Assembly (NCBI RefSeq): GCF_010731115.1
Contig: NZ_AP022616.1
Location: 2,480,001-2,544,000 of the forward strand
Length of the DNA: 64,000 bases
Source of the DNA: Mycolicibacterium phocaicum
GTDB lineage: Bacteria; Actinomycetota; Actinomycetes; Mycobacteriales; Mycobacteriaceae
Reading direction: 5' to 3'
The position numbers were made by a program, and so were the translations under genes. This document shows, one piece after another, positions 16,378-26,418 of the stretch. Within the stretch, counting starts at the first letter, position 1. Every line of letters starts with the position of its first letter. The notes beneath the pieces were generated by a model that was given only the letters and a program-made list of their open reading frames with translations, was not told the DNA's origin and did no database searches.

Positions 16378-18308
16378 TTGTACTTACGCTTGCCCTCGCC
16401 TCGACCTTCGCCGTGTCCACCGCGCCGGTCGTCGTCACGACCCCGGCCCTTGTACGGTCCGCGGTCCTGACGGCCACCACGGTCGGAGGACGAACCGCGG
16501 TCCGAGCCACGGTCCTGACGGCCACCGCGGTCGGAGTACGAACCCCGGTCGGGGCGTCCGCCACGATCCTCGTAACCACCGGAGCGCCCGCCCTTGTCCA
16601 GCTCCAGGTGAATCAGCTGGCCCGAAATGCGGGTGTTCTCAAGCTTTTTGAGCGTGTCCTTGCTCAGCTTGGCGGGCAGCTCGACCAACGAGTGGTCGAC
16701 ACGGATGCTGATGTGCCCGAAGTCGCTGCGGTTCAGGCCACCCTCGTTGGCGATGGCGCCGACGATGGCACCCGGAATCACCTTGTGCCGCTTGCCCACC
16801 GCGATGCGGTAGGTGGCCAGGTCATCACGCGTCGACCGGGGCTTGCGCTCGCGCTCGCCACGGTCCCCGCGGTCGTCACGGTCCGGACGCTCGCGCCGCT
16901 TCTCCGGCGGCGGCTCCTTCATCAGGAATTCTTCGCCGCCCTGGGTCTGCACCGCCAGCGCCGCCGCGATCTCGGCGAGCGGCACGTTGTTGTCGCGCTC
17001 GTAGTCCTCGATCAGGCGGCGGAACAGCTCGATGCCCGGCGCACTGAGCGAGTCGGTGATGGCGTCGCGGAACTTCGCCACGCGCTGCGCGTTGACGTCG
17101 TCGACCGACGGCAGCTGGGACTCGATGAGCTTCTTACGCGTGACGCGCTCGATCGAGTTGAGCAGGTGCCGTTCGCGCGGCGTGACGAACAGCAGCGCGG
17201 TGCCCGAGCGCCCCGCGCGGCCGGTGCGGCCGATGCGGTGCACGTACGACTCGGGGTCGTGCGGGATGTCGTAGTTCAGCACGTGGGAAATGCGCTCGAC
17301 GTCCAGGCCGCGGGCCGCGACGTCGGTGGCGATCAGGATGTCGATGGAGCCGTCCTTGAGCGCGTTGATGGTGCGCTCACGGACCGCCTGCGGGATGTCA
17401 CCATTGATCGCGGCGGCGGAAAAGCCACGGGCCCTGAGCTTTTCGGCAACTTCCTCGGTGGCCTGCTTGGTGCGGACGAAGACGATCATCGCCTCGAACG
17501 GCTCGACCTCGAGCAGCCGGGTGATGGCGTCCATCTTCCGGGGGCCGGCCACCTGGATATAGCGCTGCGTGATGTTCTCGGCCGTCTGCGCCTTGGCCTT
17601 GATCGTCACCTCGACCGGGTCGTGCAGGTACCGGGCGGTGATCTTCTTGATGGCCGGCGGCATGGTCGCCGAGAACAGCGCGACCTGCTTGTACTCCGGG
17701 GTATCGGCCAGGATGCGCTCGACGTCCTCGGCGAAGCCCATCTGCAGCATCTCATCGGCCTCGTCGAGCACCAGGTAGTCCAGGTGCGAGAGGTCCAGGC
17801 TGCCCTTCGACAGGTGGTCGATGACGCGGCCCGGGGTGCCGACCACGACCTGCGCGCCGCGCTTGAGACCGGCCAGCTGCGGCGTGTAGGACGAGCCGCC
17901 GTAGATCGGCAGCACGTTGATGTTGAGGTGCGCGCCGTACTTGCCGAACGCCTCGGCCACCTGCAGCGCCAGCTCGCGCGTCGGCGCCAGCACCAGACAC
18001 TGCGTGTTGCGGCTGGTCGGGTCGATCTTGGACAGCACCGGGACCGCGAACGCGGCGGTCTTGCCGGTACCGGTCTGGGCGAGGCCGACGACGTCGGAGC
18101 CGTTCAGGATCGCGGGAATGGTGGCCGCCTGGATGGGCGACGGTGATTCGTATCCGACGTCGGTCAGTGCCCGCAGCACCTCCGGCCGGATGTTCAGGTC
18201 GGCGAACGTGACCTCGGCGCCGGTGTCGGCGGAGGTTTCTGCAGCGGGATCAGCGGTGGTGGTGGGGCCGCCCGAATCCGGGTCGGCCTCGGGTGAAGAC
18301 GTCGTCAT
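16374..18308 (-). CDS. deaD: DEAD-box RNA helicase DeaD/CsdA
   Basis: This 644-residue ATP-dependent RNA helicase acts in ribosome assembly and cold or stress RNA remodelling. Motifs in order: Q motif PSPIQAATIP, Walker A AQTGTGKT, Ia APTRELALQ, II DEAD, III SAT, IV VFVRTKQ, V ATDVAARGLDVERI, VI HRIGRTGRAG. A DbpA-like RNA-binding domain follows (YRIAVGKRHKVIPGAIVGAI). The C-terminus (about 570-644) is an Arg-Gly-Asp-rich disordered tail (repeated DRGGRQDRG), a likely RNA-binding region. It corresponds to Rv1253 and overlaps the acyltransferase start by four bases. Confidence 0.95.
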   Translation of the reverse strand: MTTSSPEADPDSGGPTTTADPAAETSADTGAEVTFADLNIRPEVLRALTDVGYESPSPIQAATIPAILNGSDVVGLAQTGTGKTAAFAVPVLSKIDPTSRNTQCLVLAPTRELALQVAEAFGKYGAHLNINVLPIYGGSSYTPQLAGLKRGAQVVVGTPGRVIDHLSKGSLDLSHLDYLVLDEADEMLQMGFAEDVERILADTPEYKQVALFSATMPPAIKKITARYLHDPVEVTIKAKAQTAENITQRYIQVAGPRKMDAITRLLEVEPFEAMIVFVRTKQATEEVAEKLRARGFSAAAINGDIPQAVRERTINALKDGSIDILIATDVAARGLDVERISHVLNYDIPHDPESYVHRIGRTGRAGRSGTALLFVTPRERHLLNSIERVTRKKLIESQLPSVDDVNAQRVAKFRDAITDSLSAPGIELFRRLIEDYERDNNVPLAEIAAALAVQTQGGEEFLMKEPPPEKRRERPDRDDRGDRGERERKPRSTRDDLATYRIAVGKRHKVIPGAIVGAIANEGGLNRSDFGHISIRVDHSLVELPAKLSKDTLKKLENTRISGQLIHLELDKGGRSGGYEDRGGRPDRGSYSDRGGRQDRGSDRGSSSDRGGRQDRGPYKGRGRDDDRRGGHGEGRGEGKRKYK

Positions 18309-18394
18309 TATGCAAGGAGTCTAGAGGGTTATCAGGCCAGGTACGGCCAGCATGGCTGACCGGACTCCCCTGCTCCGCCTTATAGGGTGGCCGG

Positions 18395-18958
18395 GTGCGC
18401 TGCACCGAACCGAAACTGATGACGATCGCGGTGGCCGCATTCGCAGCGGCAAGCCTGTCCGCCTGTGGGTCGGGTGACTCCACCGCCTCCAAGACTCCCG
18501 ATCCGACCGCGCCCGCCGCCGCCAAGAAATCCGCCGCGCCGACCGTCGTCGCAGGTCCGAAGACCACTGCCGCCCCGGCCGACCCCTGCGCCGTCAGCCT
18601 CACGGCGCCCGACATCGCCAAGGCGGTGTCCACGCTGCCGGCCGATCCGCGCAGCAAGCAGGGCTGGAGCCCCGAGCCGCTGGCCGGCAACTACAACCAG
18701 TGCGCGCCACTGTCGGTGGTGATTGTGAAAGCGAACACCAACGCCGAGCAGCCGAACACCCGCGCCGTGATGTTCCACCTGGGCCAGCTGATCCCCACGG
18801 GGGTGCCCGACACGTACGGATTCAACGGCATCGACCTGGCCCAGACCACCGGCGACACCGTCGCCCTGAGCTACACCAACCCGGGCACCGGGCTCAAGAG
18901 CATCGTGCGGTTCCACTGGAACGGCAACGGTGTCGAGCTGATCGGCAACACACACTAG
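18395..18958 (+). CDS. lprE: Lipoprotein LprE (LppP/LprE family)
   Basis: This 187-residue lipoprotein starts at GTG 18395, with lipobox LSAC giving lipidated C24, then a Ala/Thr/Pro-rich linker and the LppP/LprE domain ([20 protein letters not shown] and [22 protein letters not shown]). It is anchored on the outer face of the membrane. It diverges from deaD across 86 bp, as Rv1252c does from Rv1253. The stop is shared with the convergent DUF2200 gene in a CTAG at 18955-18958. Confidence 0.9.
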   Translation: MRCTEPKLMTIAVAAFAAASLSACGSGDSTASKTPDPTAPAAAKKSAAPTVVAGPKTTAAPADPCAVSLTAPDIAKAVSTLPADPRSKQGWSPEPLAGNYNQCAPLSVVIVKANTNAEQPNTRAVMFHLGQLIPTGVPDTYGFNGIDLAQTTGDTVALSYTNPGTGLKSIVRFHWNGNGVELIGNTH

Positions 18959-19296
18959 GTGCGCAGCACCTTCTCCATGGCCTTGCCCTTGGCCAGTTCG
19001 TCGACCAACTTGTCCAGGTAGCGGATTTTCCGCATCAGCGGGTCTTCGACGTTCTCGACGCGGACGCCGCACACCAGCCCCGTGATCAGCGCGGCGTTCG
19101 GGTTCAGCGTCGCCGCGGCGAAGAAGTCCTCGAACGTCGTCTCCGCTTTCAGGTGCTCGGCCAGCGTGGCCTGATCGAAACCGGTGAGCCAGCAGATGAC
19201 CTCGTCGAGTTCGGCGGTGGTGCGCCCTTTCTTCTCGACCTTGTTGACGTAGTGGGGGTAGACCGACGCGACGCTCGTGGTGAAAATCCGGCTCAC
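18955..19296 (-). CDS. DUF2200 family protein
   Basis: This 113-residue protein starts at GTG 19296 ([17 protein letters not shown]). It matches DUF2200 along its length: [41 protein letters not shown] and [19 protein letters not shown]. The fold looks like a small helical nucleotide- or DNA-linked domain but no activity is established. It ends convergently with lprE and diverges from the helicase-nuclease gene 48 bp away. I do not recall it between lprE and Rv1251c in M. tuberculosis. Confidence 0.87.
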   Translation of the reverse strand: MSRIFTTSVASVYPHYVNKVEKKGRTTAELDEVICWLTGFDQATLAEHLKAETTFEDFFAAATLNPNAALITGLVCGVRVENVEDPLMRKIRYLDKLVDELAKGKAMEKVLRT

Positions 19297-19344
19297 TCCG
19301 CCAAGGTAATCCGGTCTGTCGGCGGCCTGCCATATGGTGGCGAC

Positions 19345-22300
19345 GTGTTCCTCAGTCCAACCGATCACGCTGCGCCGGTCATCTACAGCGCATCGGATCT
19401 CGCGGCGGCGGCGCGCTGCGAATACGCGCTGCTGCGCCGGTTCGACGGGCTGCTGGGCTGGGGACCGAAGGCCGTCGTCGACGACGACCTGCTGGCCCGC
19501 ACCGCCGAGCTGGGCGACGCGCATGAGCAGCGGCACCTGGAGCAGCTGCGGGAGGCGTCCGGGGACAACGTCACGATGATCGGCCGGCCGCGGCCGTACA
19601 CCGTGGCCGGGCTGATCGGCGCCGCCGAGGCCACCCGGGCCGCCGTCGACCGCCGTGCGCCGGTGATCTATCAGGCCGCGATGTTCGACGGCCGCTTCCT
19701 GGGTTTCGCCGACTTCCTGATCCTGGAGGACGGCCGCTACCGCCTGCGGGACACGAAGCTGGCCCGCTCGGTAAAAGTCGAGGCGCTCCTGCAGTTGGCG
19801 GCCTACGCCGACGCCCTGGAACAGGCCGGCGTGCCGGTCGCGCCCGAGGTGGACCTGGTCCTCGGCGACGGCACCATCGCCAGTTATCCGGTGGCCGAGC
19901 TGCTCCCGGTGTACCTGCCGCGGCGCGCGGCGCTGCAGCGACTGCTCGACGAGCACCGGGCCGGCGGCGCGCCCGTGTCCTGGGAGACCCCGACGCTGCG
20001 GGCCTGCCACCAATGCGAGGACTGCGAAGTCGAGGTCCGCGAGCGCGATGACCTGCTGCTGGTGGCCGGGATGCGGGTCAGCCAGCGGGCCCGGCTGCTC
20101 GACGCGGGGATCACCACCATGCACCAACTGGCCGCGTACAGCGGCGCGGTGCCGGGGCTCTCGTCGCGCATCGTGGCGAATCTCGTCGGCCAGGCACGGC
20201 TGCAGGTCGCGCCCCCGATCGACGACAAGCCGCAGTTCGAGGTCATCGATGCACAGCCGCTCACCGGGCTGCCCGAACCCGACCGCGGCGACTTGTTCTT
20301 CGACTACGAGGGCGACCCGCTGTGGACCGAGAACGGCCGGGACTGGGGCCTGGAGTACCTGTGGGGCACCCTGACCGCGACCGGGGAGTTCCATCCGATC
20401 TGGGCGCACGACCGCGCCAGTGAGCGCAAGGCGCTCGTCGACTTCCTCGCACTCGTCCGCAAGCAACGCAAGCGCTACCCGAACATGCACATCTACCACT
20501 ACGCGGCCTACGAGAAGAGCACGCTGTTGCGGCTGTCCGGGCGTTACGGTGTCGGCGAGGCCGAGGTGGACGAGCTGCTGCGCAGCGGTGTGCTGGTCGA
20601 CCTGCTGCCGTTGGTGCGCAAGAGCATTCGGGTCGGCACCGAGAGCTACAGCATCAAGTACCTGGAGCCGCTGTACATGGGCGGCGAGTTGCGTGTCGGC
20701 GAGGTCACCAAGGCCACCGACTCCATCACGCAGTACGCGCGCTACACCGAGCTCGAGGCGGCCGGCGAACACGAGGAAGCCGCAACGGTTCTCAAGGAGA
20801 TCGAGGACTACAACCATTACGACTGCCGCTCGACGCTGCGGCTGCGCGAGTGGCTGCTCGGGGTGGCGTGGGCCGCCGGCATCGCGCCACGCGCACAGCC
20901 CCGCGGCGGCTTGACGCAACCCGAGACCGCGGCACTGGCCGACGACGCGACACAGCGCGCGCTGGCGAAGTTCGCGGGCGACGGCACCGCGGCACGCTCG
21001 GACAAGCAGCAAGCCGTCGCCATGATCGCGGCGGCCCGCGGGTACCACCAGCGCGAGGAAAAGCCCTTCTGGTGGGAACATTTCGACCGGATCAACAATC
21101 CGGTGGACGAATGGGCCGACTGCACAGACGTTTTCGTGGCCACGACCACCCCGCACATCGCCGTGGACTGGAACACCCCGCCCAAGGCCCGCAAGCCGCA
21201 GCGGCAGGTGCTGCTGCGCGGTGAGATCGCCGCCGGCTCGGTCCCGCCGGGCGCCGAGGTGTTCGCACTTTACGAACCACCTTCTCCGCCCGGTCTTTCC
21301 GACGATCCCGACGTGCGTGCCGCCGGAACCGCGAAGGTACTGGAGTGCAACGAGGACGGCACCGAGGTGCTGATCATGCACCGCACCGGCAAGGACGGCG
21401 ACCAGTTCCCGCAGCTGCCCTTCGCCCTGACGCCGGGTCCGCCGCCGAACACCAAACCGCTGCGGAATTCGATCGAGACCACGGCTGCCGACGTCGCCGC
21501 CGGCCTGCCGTCGTTGCCGCCCGATGCGGCGCTCGACATCCTGCTGCGGTCCGCCCCACGCACGGCGTCCACGGGGCCACTCCCCCGCACCGGCGATACG
21601 GCCCGGGATATCGTTGCCGCGCTGCGGGATTTGGACTCGTCGTACCTTGCGGTGCACGGCCCGCCGGGGACCGGCAAGACCTATACCGCATCAAAGGTAA
21701 TTGCCGACCTCGTCAGCCGCGACCACTGGCGCATCGGCGTGGTGGCGCAGTCACACGCCGTCGTGGAGAACGTACTCAGCAGCGTGGTCAGGGCGGGGGT
21801 CGACGGCCGCGCGGTCGGCAAGAAGCGCGCCCCCGAGGACGCGCCGTTCACCGACGTGCCGGACAACCAGTACGCGCGCTTCATCGCGGACAGCAACGGC
21901 TGCGTGATCGGCGGCACCGCTTGGGATTTCGCCAACGACGGCCGGGTCCCGCGCGGCTGCCTGGATCTGCTCGTCATCGAGGAGGCCGGCCAGTTCAGCC
22001 TGGCCAACACCATCGCCGTCGCCCCGGCAGCGAGGAATCTGCTGCTGCTCGGCGACCCGCAGCAGCTGCCGCAGGTCAGTCAGGGCACCCACCCCGAGCC
22101 GGTGGACGAATCAGCTCTGAGCTGGTTGGTCGAAGGGCGTCACACGCTGCCCGCCGAACGCGGCTATTTCCTCGACGTGTCGTACCGGATGCACCCGGCG
22201 GTGTGCGCTCCGGTGTCGGCACTGTCCTACGACAACCGGCTACTGTCCGCCGAAAGTGTCAGCGGCGCACGGCGGTTGGCCGGCATCCAACCCGGCGTGC

Positions 22301-22770
22301 ACCTCATGACCGTCGACCACGAGGGCAACGCGACCGACAGCCGCGAGGAGGCCGAGGCGATCATCGCTGCCATCGGCGGCCTGGTCGGCCGGGAGTGGAG
22401 CGACGAGGACGGCACCAAAAACCTTGGGCCCGAAGATGTTCTGATCGTGGCGCCGTACAACGCGCAAGTGGTACTGCTGCGCGAGCGGATGGACGCCGCC
22501 GGCTACGGCGACGTCCAGGTGGGCACCGTCGACAAGTTCCAGGGGCGGCAGGCGCCCGTGGTGTTCGTCTCGATGACGGCGTCGTCCATCGCTGAAGTCC
22601 CCCGCGGCATGGCTTTTCTGCTGAACCGCAACCGGCTCAACGTGGCGATCAGCCGTGCCAAATACGCCGCCTACGTGGTGCGTTCGACGTTCTTGACCGA
22701 CTACCTGCCCTCGACCCCGGACGGGATGATCGACCTCGGTGCGTTCCTGTCCGTGACCGGCGCACCATGA
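19345..22770 (+). CDS. Large nuclease-helicase: RecB-type FeS nuclease, RNase H-like domain and SF1 helicase (Rv1251c-like)
   Basis: This 1141-residue protein starts at GTG 19345. Region 1 (about 1-270) is a RecB/Cas4-like nuclease: C-x-E-Y cysteine (ARCEY), the D-x-K pair (LRDTKLARS) with QLAAYADAL, and CHQCEDCE, together a probable 4Fe-4S nuclease. Region 2 (about 300-520) is TM0106-type RNase H-like exonuclease ([33 protein letters not shown]). Region 3 (about 760-1141) is an SF1 helicase: Walker [44 protein letters not shown] and NVAISRAK. It corresponds to Rv1251c by size and position. It probably acts on DNA or R-loops; its pathway is unproven. ATGA overlap with the next gene. Confidence 0.9.
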   Translation: MFLSPTDHAAPVIYSASDLAAAARCEYALLRRFDGLLGWGPKAVVDDDLLARTAELGDAHEQRHLEQLREASGDNVTMIGRPRPYTVAGLIGAAEATRAAVDRRAPVIYQAAMFDGRFLGFADFLILEDGRYRLRDTKLARSVKVEALLQLAAYADALEQAGVPVAPEVDLVLGDGTIASYPVAELLPVYLPRRAALQRLLDEHRAGGAPVSWETPTLRACHQCEDCEVEVRERDDLLLVAGMRVSQRARLLDAGITTMHQLAAYSGAVPGLSSRIVANLVGQARLQVAPPIDDKPQFEVIDAQPLTGLPEPDRGDLFFDYEGDPLWTENGRDWGLEYLWGTLTATGEFHPIWAHDRASERKALVDFLALVRKQRKRYPNMHIYHYAAYEKSTLLRLSGRYGVGEAEVDELLRSGVLVDLLPLVRKSIRVGTESYSIKYLEPLYMGGELRVGEVTKATDSITQYARYTELEAAGEHEEAATVLKEIEDYNHYDCRSTLRLREWLLGVAWAAGIAPRAQPRGGLTQPETAALADDATQRALAKFAGDGTAARSDKQQAVAMIAAARGYHQREEKPFWWEHFDRINNPVDEWADCTDVFVATTTPHIAVDWNTPPKARKPQRQVLLRGEIAAGSVPPGAEVFALYEPPSPPGLSDDPDVRAAGTAKVLECNEDGTEVLIMHRTGKDGDQFPQLPFALTPGPPPNTKPLRNSIETTAADVAAGLPSLPPDAALDILLRSAPRTASTGPLPRTGDTARDIVAALRDLDSSYLAVHGPPGTGKTYTASKVIADLVSRDHWRIGVVAQSHAVVENVLSSVVRAGVDGRAVGKKRAPEDAPFTDVPDNQYARFIADSNGCVIGGTAWDFANDGRVPRGCLDLLVIEEAGQFSLANTIAVAPAARNLLLLGDPQQLPQVSQGTHPEPVDESALSWLVEGRHTLPAERGYFLDVSYRMHPAVCAPVSALSYDNRLLSAESVSGARRLAGIQPGVHLMTVDHEGNATDSREEAEAIIAAIGGLVGREWSDEDGTKNLGPEDVLIVAPYNAQVVLLRERMDAAGYGDVQVGTVDKFQGRQAPVVFVSMTASSIAEVPRGMAFLLNRNRLNVAISRAKYAAYVVRSTFLTDYLPSTPDGMIDLGAFLSVTGAP

Positions 22771-24134
22771 CGCTGCTCGCCCAGTTGGCCGCCATCGTCG
22801 GAGCGGGCCACGTCACCAGCGATCCCGACGTGCTCGCCGGCCGCGTCGTCGACCACACCGGCCGCTACCGCGGTCGCGCGCACTCGTTGGTCCGCCCGGG
22901 CGACGACGCTGAAGTCGCGGCAGTCCTGCGCGCGTGCCGCGACGCCGGCGCCTACGTCACGGTGCAGGGCGGACGCACCTCACTGGTGGCCGGCACCGTG
23001 CCCGAGCGCGACGACATCCTGCTGTCCACGGAACGGTTGTCGACGGTCGGCGCCGTGGACGCCGCGGAACGCCGCATCCGGGTCGGGGCCGGGGCGACCT
23101 GCGCCGCGGTGCAGCACGCCGCGGCCGCCGCGGGCCTGGTGTTCGGCGTCGACCTCGCGTCCCGCGATTCGGCCACCATCGGCGGTATGGCGTCGACCAA
23201 TGCGGGCGGCCTGCGCACTGTGCGTTACGGCAACATGCGCGAACAGATTCTGGGTCTCGAGGTGGCGCTGCCCGACGGCTCGCTGGTGCGCCGGCACAGC
23301 CAGGTGCGCAGCGACAACACCGGCTATGACCTGACCTCGCTGTTCGTCGGTGCCGAAGGCACGCTCGGGGTCATCACCGGACTCGATCTCCGGCTGTATC
23401 CGGCGCCGGCGCACCGGGTTACGGCGGTGGCGGGGTTCGACAATCTGGACGCATTGATCGCTACCGGACGTCGATTCCGCGATATGGACGGCATTGCCGC
23501 ACTCGAGCTCGTCGACGCGCGTGGCAGTGCGCTGACCGCCGAGCATCTCGGGGTCGCCGCCCCAGTGGCGGGCGCCTGGCAGCTGCTGATCGAGATGGCC
23601 GGCGACACCGATCAGACCGAGCTGCTCGCCGCGGCGCTGGAGGACGCCGAGCTGGTCGGTGAACCCGCCGTGGGCATGGACGTCAGCGCATCGCAGCGAC
23701 TGTGGCAGGTGCGCGAGTCGATCGGTGAAATCCTGGGCTGGTACGGGCCGCCACTGAAATTCGATGTGTCACTGCCGCTTTCGAATATCAGCGAGTTCAC
23801 CGACCGGGCCGTCGCCCTGGTGACCGAGCACGCACCCGAGGCCATCCCCGTCCTGTTCGGCCACATCGGCGAGGGCAACCTGCATCTGAACCTGGTGCGC
23901 TGCAACGTCTCCGGCGAAACCGAACGCACGCTCTACACCGCGATGATGGCGCTGATCGCCGACTGCGGCGGCAACGTCAGCTCCGAACACGGCGTCGGCA
24001 CCCGCAAGCGCGACTACCTGACCATGTCGCGCACCGACGCCGACATCGCGGCGATGCGCACGGTGAAGGCGGCGTTCGACCCGGCGGGGTACCTCAACCC
24101 CGCGGTGCTCCTGAATCGGACAGGGGAAGTTTGA
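22767..24134 (+). CDS. FAD-linked oxidase (GlcD type), second copy
   Basis: This 455-residue relative of the oxidase at 10116-11480 has an FAD domain (VQGGRTSLVAGTVP, DLASRDSATIGGMASTNAGG, GAEGTLGVITGLDLRL) and a catalytic C-terminal domain (FGHIGEGNLHLNLV, SSEHGVGTRKRDYL). It likely oxidises a 2-hydroxy acid. The start overlaps the helicase-nuclease stop in ATGA, an odd pairing of a metabolic flavoenzyme with a DNA enzyme. The next genes downstream are the toxin/immunity pair on the opposite strand. Confidence 0.88.
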   Translation: MTLLAQLAAIVGAGHVTSDPDVLAGRVVDHTGRYRGRAHSLVRPGDDAEVAAVLRACRDAGAYVTVQGGRTSLVAGTVPERDDILLSTERLSTVGAVDAAERRIRVGAGATCAAVQHAAAAAGLVFGVDLASRDSATIGGMASTNAGGLRTVRYGNMREQILGLEVALPDGSLVRRHSQVRSDNTGYDLTSLFVGAEGTLGVITGLDLRLYPAPAHRVTAVAGFDNLDALIATGRRFRDMDGIAALELVDARGSALTAEHLGVAAPVAGAWQLLIEMAGDTDQTELLAAALEDAELVGEPAVGMDVSASQRLWQVRESIGEILGWYGPPLKFDVSLPLSNISEFTDRAVALVTEHAPEAIPVLFGHIGEGNLHLNLVRCNVSGETERTLYTAMMALIADCGGNVSSEHGVGTRKRDYLTMSRTDADIAAMRTVKAAFDPAGYLNPAVLLNRTGEV

Positions 24135-24140
24135 CCATCC

Positions 24141-24158
24141 CGGTTGTTTGACCAACCG
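24141..24158. terminator. Short hairpin after the FAD oxidase
   Basis: CGGTTG and CAACCG form a 6-bp stem round the loop TTTGAC, 6 bp past the oxidase stop, without a following T run. It could end transcription in the 83-bp convergent gap before the immunity gene. Weak. Confidence 0.3.
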
Positions 24159-24217
24159 AGGGGGTCCTGACCGCCGTCTAACAGGTACCCACGCCGTGCT
24201 TTACGTCGATCAAGCTC

Positions 24218-24919
24218 CTAGACGTTCGGATAGCCAAGCGCGGTACGGACCTGGCGAACATGGTCAATGCTCGGGTTGTCCGCATTGGCACCAGGAAGGT
24301 AGATGTAGGTTCCACCGTCAGCGTTGGTGGTAGAGATCCGGTCGTCAAAAGCGGTGACATCCAGTGGCGTGCCGGATCGCACATACGTCACTAAACCGAC
24401 GACGACTTGGGGAGGCTTGTGCCCCTGTGCGCGTTGCGTCTTACGGCTCGCGATAGCAATGTGGTCCGGCTCCCAAGCGATGACCAGTGCGCTCAGATAG
24501 CGGGTGAGCACTGCTTCATCGGTGCCGTCCGCGAGCTGAAACAGCAGGTGATTGAACGGTTCCGGAGCGTCGACAAAGCCCGCACGGACCGAGTAGTCGA
24601 AACAGTGTCGATCTGTCGACTCGAGATCACCAATACCTTCTCGAACGAACTGGATGTGTTGCCCTGGCAATGTCGGCGGACCCGCGTTGACTCGTTCGGT
24701 GCTCGCCGAAATCGCGCGCTTGACCGCTTCTACGTCGTCCGTATCGACTGGCACGAGATCGTTGTATGGGGATTCGACGCTCTGGGGTTGCCACACCCCC
24801 CACGCGCCGTAAACGGCCGATTCGTTAGGCATAAATTCGAGCGAGCGCTGCAGACGCTCAGCGCAGGATTGTAGGTCGTCACTGCGATTTCCCCAGCCTC
24901 CGATGAGCCTCAAGGCCAC
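24218..24919 (-). CDS. Imm52-like immunity protein
   Basis: This 233-residue acidic protein starts at GTG 24919 with an AAGGGG site. It begins MALRLIGGWGNRSDDLQSCAERLQ, the pattern of Imm52 immunity proteins (early W-G, then a Cys-Ala-x-Arg helix), and ends in alpha/beta sequence with HVRQVRTALGYP. Imm52 proteins are recorded, in my memory of polymorphic-toxin surveys, as neighbours of Tox-REase-5 toxins. It begins 10 bp after the stop of such a toxin on the same strand, the standard toxin-immunity order. The gene is visibly poorer in G+C than its surroundings, suggesting transfer. It would bind and block the toxin in the cytoplasm. Confidence 0.72.
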   Translation of the reverse strand: MALRLIGGWGNRSDDLQSCAERLQRSLEFMPNESAVYGAWGVWQPQSVESPYNDLVPVDTDDVEAVKRAISASTERVNAGPPTLPGQHIQFVREGIGDLESTDRHCFDYSVRAGFVDAPEPFNHLLFQLADGTDEAVLTRYLSALVIAWEPDHIAIASRKTQRAQGHKPPQVVVGLVTYVRSGTPLDVTAFDDRISTTNADGGTYIYLPGANADNPSIDHVRQVRTALGYPNV

Positions 24920-24929
24920 AAGTTTCCCC

Positions 24930-26330
24930 TTACGCTGGCGGCACCACTACGACGTGAATTCGGCTGCCGTATCCGGCATCGTCGATCAGGTTCGCTATCG
25001 CTTCTGCGGTTTTCGGCTCTGCTACGCGCCACTCGATGGGAATGCCCGTTTGCAGCGACACCTGGTACTGACGCAGTAGTTCATCAGAAATGTCTTGTGC
25101 GCCCTTGATGTTCGGCTTGAACTCACCATCGTCTCCGACCATCCACTCATAGCCCGTGCCTTTCGCCTCTACGAGCAGACCGTTTGGCCCCACGTCAGGT
25201 TCGAATCCATCAAAGGCAACAGGAGGGCCACCATCACGAGGGACATCGTATTCCATCCCAGCCGGATAGCCGGTGACTTGCTGTTCGTAGTCGCGCCACG
25301 GGCCGTCGCGGCGTGACTTCGTCGCCCATTCGCCGGGTCCCCTAACCAAGCCGTGCGGAATGACCGCCCGTTTCGCAATCAGCGGCGGTGGAACCATCGG
25401 ATGCCCGACAGTGGTGAGAGCTGCTTCGATCCGGGTGTAGTACTCGTTGCCAGCCTTTTTTGCCCGGCTCAACAACCGGTTGTACGCGGCATTGGCGTCC
25501 AGTACATCCGACGGCGACCCGAACCGTCGCTGGTTCTCGATATTCTGCCGCGCATCCTTAAACTCTGATGGACTAGGGGTATCGCGGCAGGCGTAGTCGT
25601 AAGCGGCAGCAGCTGATTCGGCGGCTTTCGACAATCGCTCACCCCACGAGGCCGCGTTATGCATCCATCGTCCGTGGTCGCGTATGTTGCTCGCGGCATT
25701 GCTCGAATTATCCGGCCAGTGCTCGTCGACGAGATCGCCCACGTGTGACGTGCGGTCGCCGACGTAGACGATGTCGTCGCTGGCTCTGCGCCAGTGCGCC
25801 GAAAAATCGCGGACGCGGCCGGCGCCCCGACCCGAGTGGAGTGCCTCGGCGAATTCTTCTGGCCCCATGGATTGCGGAAGTACGTCAGGGATCCGCGCCC
25901 GTGGAGGCTGCTTCGGTTGCGGCGGGAGTACCGGCATCGCCGCGGCAGCGGCGCTCACCGGCCGTGGGCGGTGGCCCACGGCGACCCGACTGATCTGCAG
26001 GGCAGCATGGGCATCGGCCACCTCGAACATGACACCAGCCGCTGTCACCACGGCACCACCATGTTCGCGCACCATCCTCGCGTATTGAAGTTCCTCGCAA
26101 AGGTTTTCATCATGGCCGGTAAACGCGAACGCCATACTGGACGACACTGGATCGCCAGCCGGAGCAGGACAATCCTCCTTGGCGGGTACGTCGCCCAGCG
26201 CAGCCAGGGCACGTCCATCCGCCTGCAATGAGTCGGCATCAACCCGAAGTATCCCCGCCACCGAATCTGTTGCCCCCAAACAGTATCCCGGCTGTGTCAG
26301 TGGTCTGACGGTATCGCAGTCACCCCGCAC
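24930..26330 (-). CDS. Polymorphic toxin: EspC-like type VII secretion N-terminus, helical YxxxD domain, Tox-REase-5-like nuclease C-terminus
   Basis: This 466-residue protein has three parts. Residues 24-115 (ILRVDADSLQADGRALAALG ... AAGVMFEVADAHAALQ) look like the EspC/DUF2580 type VII secretion target family. After a Pro-rich linker (133-145), residues 160-300 form a second helical region with W205 in a turn (EHWPDNSSNAASN) and Y246-ACR-D250, the YxxxD export signal. The end (about 335-460) is a restriction-endonuclease fold toxin: D374 (AFDGF), then E388 and K390 (LLVEAKGTGY), a PD-(D/E)xK set, and QYQVSLQTGIPIEWRV. Start GTG 26330 has GGAGG 7 bp upstream; GTG 26261 (residue 24) fits the family start better. 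The immunity gene follows at once. Confidence 0.72.
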   Translation of the reverse strand: MRGDCDTVRPLTQPGYCLGATDSVAGILRVDADSLQADGRALAALGDVPAKEDCPAPAGDPVSSSMAFAFTGHDENLCEELQYARMVREHGGAVVTAAGVMFEVADAHAALQISRVAVGHRPRPVSAAAAAMPVLPPQPKQPPRARIPDVLPQSMGPEEFAEALHSGRGAGRVRDFSAHWRRASDDIVYVGDRTSHVGDLVDEHWPDNSSNAASNIRDHGRWMHNAASWGERLSKAAESAAAAYDYACRDTPSPSEFKDARQNIENQRRFGSPSDVLDANAAYNRLLSRAKKAGNEYYTRIEAALTTVGHPMVPPPLIAKRAVIPHGLVRGPGEWATKSRRDGPWRDYEQQVTGYPAGMEYDVPRDGGPPVAFDGFEPDVGPNGLLVEAKGTGYEWMVGDDGEFKPNIKGAQDISDELLRQYQVSLQTGIPIEWRVAEPKTAEAIANLIDDAGYGSRIHVVVVPPA

Positions 26331-26418
26331 TTGCTCGCCTCCGCGCTGGGCGGTGAGACCTCATGGGTCGCGCGTCAACGGTCTCCGGTAATCCGCACGT
26401 GGCGGTAGCGTCAATAGG

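Noticed and set aside
16413..18146. 577-codon plus frame opposite deaD
   Set aside because: Antisense to all helicase motifs of DeaD.
18955..21657. 900-codon minus frame through the nuclease-helicase
   Set aside because: Only its last part (18955-19296) is the DUF2200 gene; the rest is a shadow of the plus-strand helicase.
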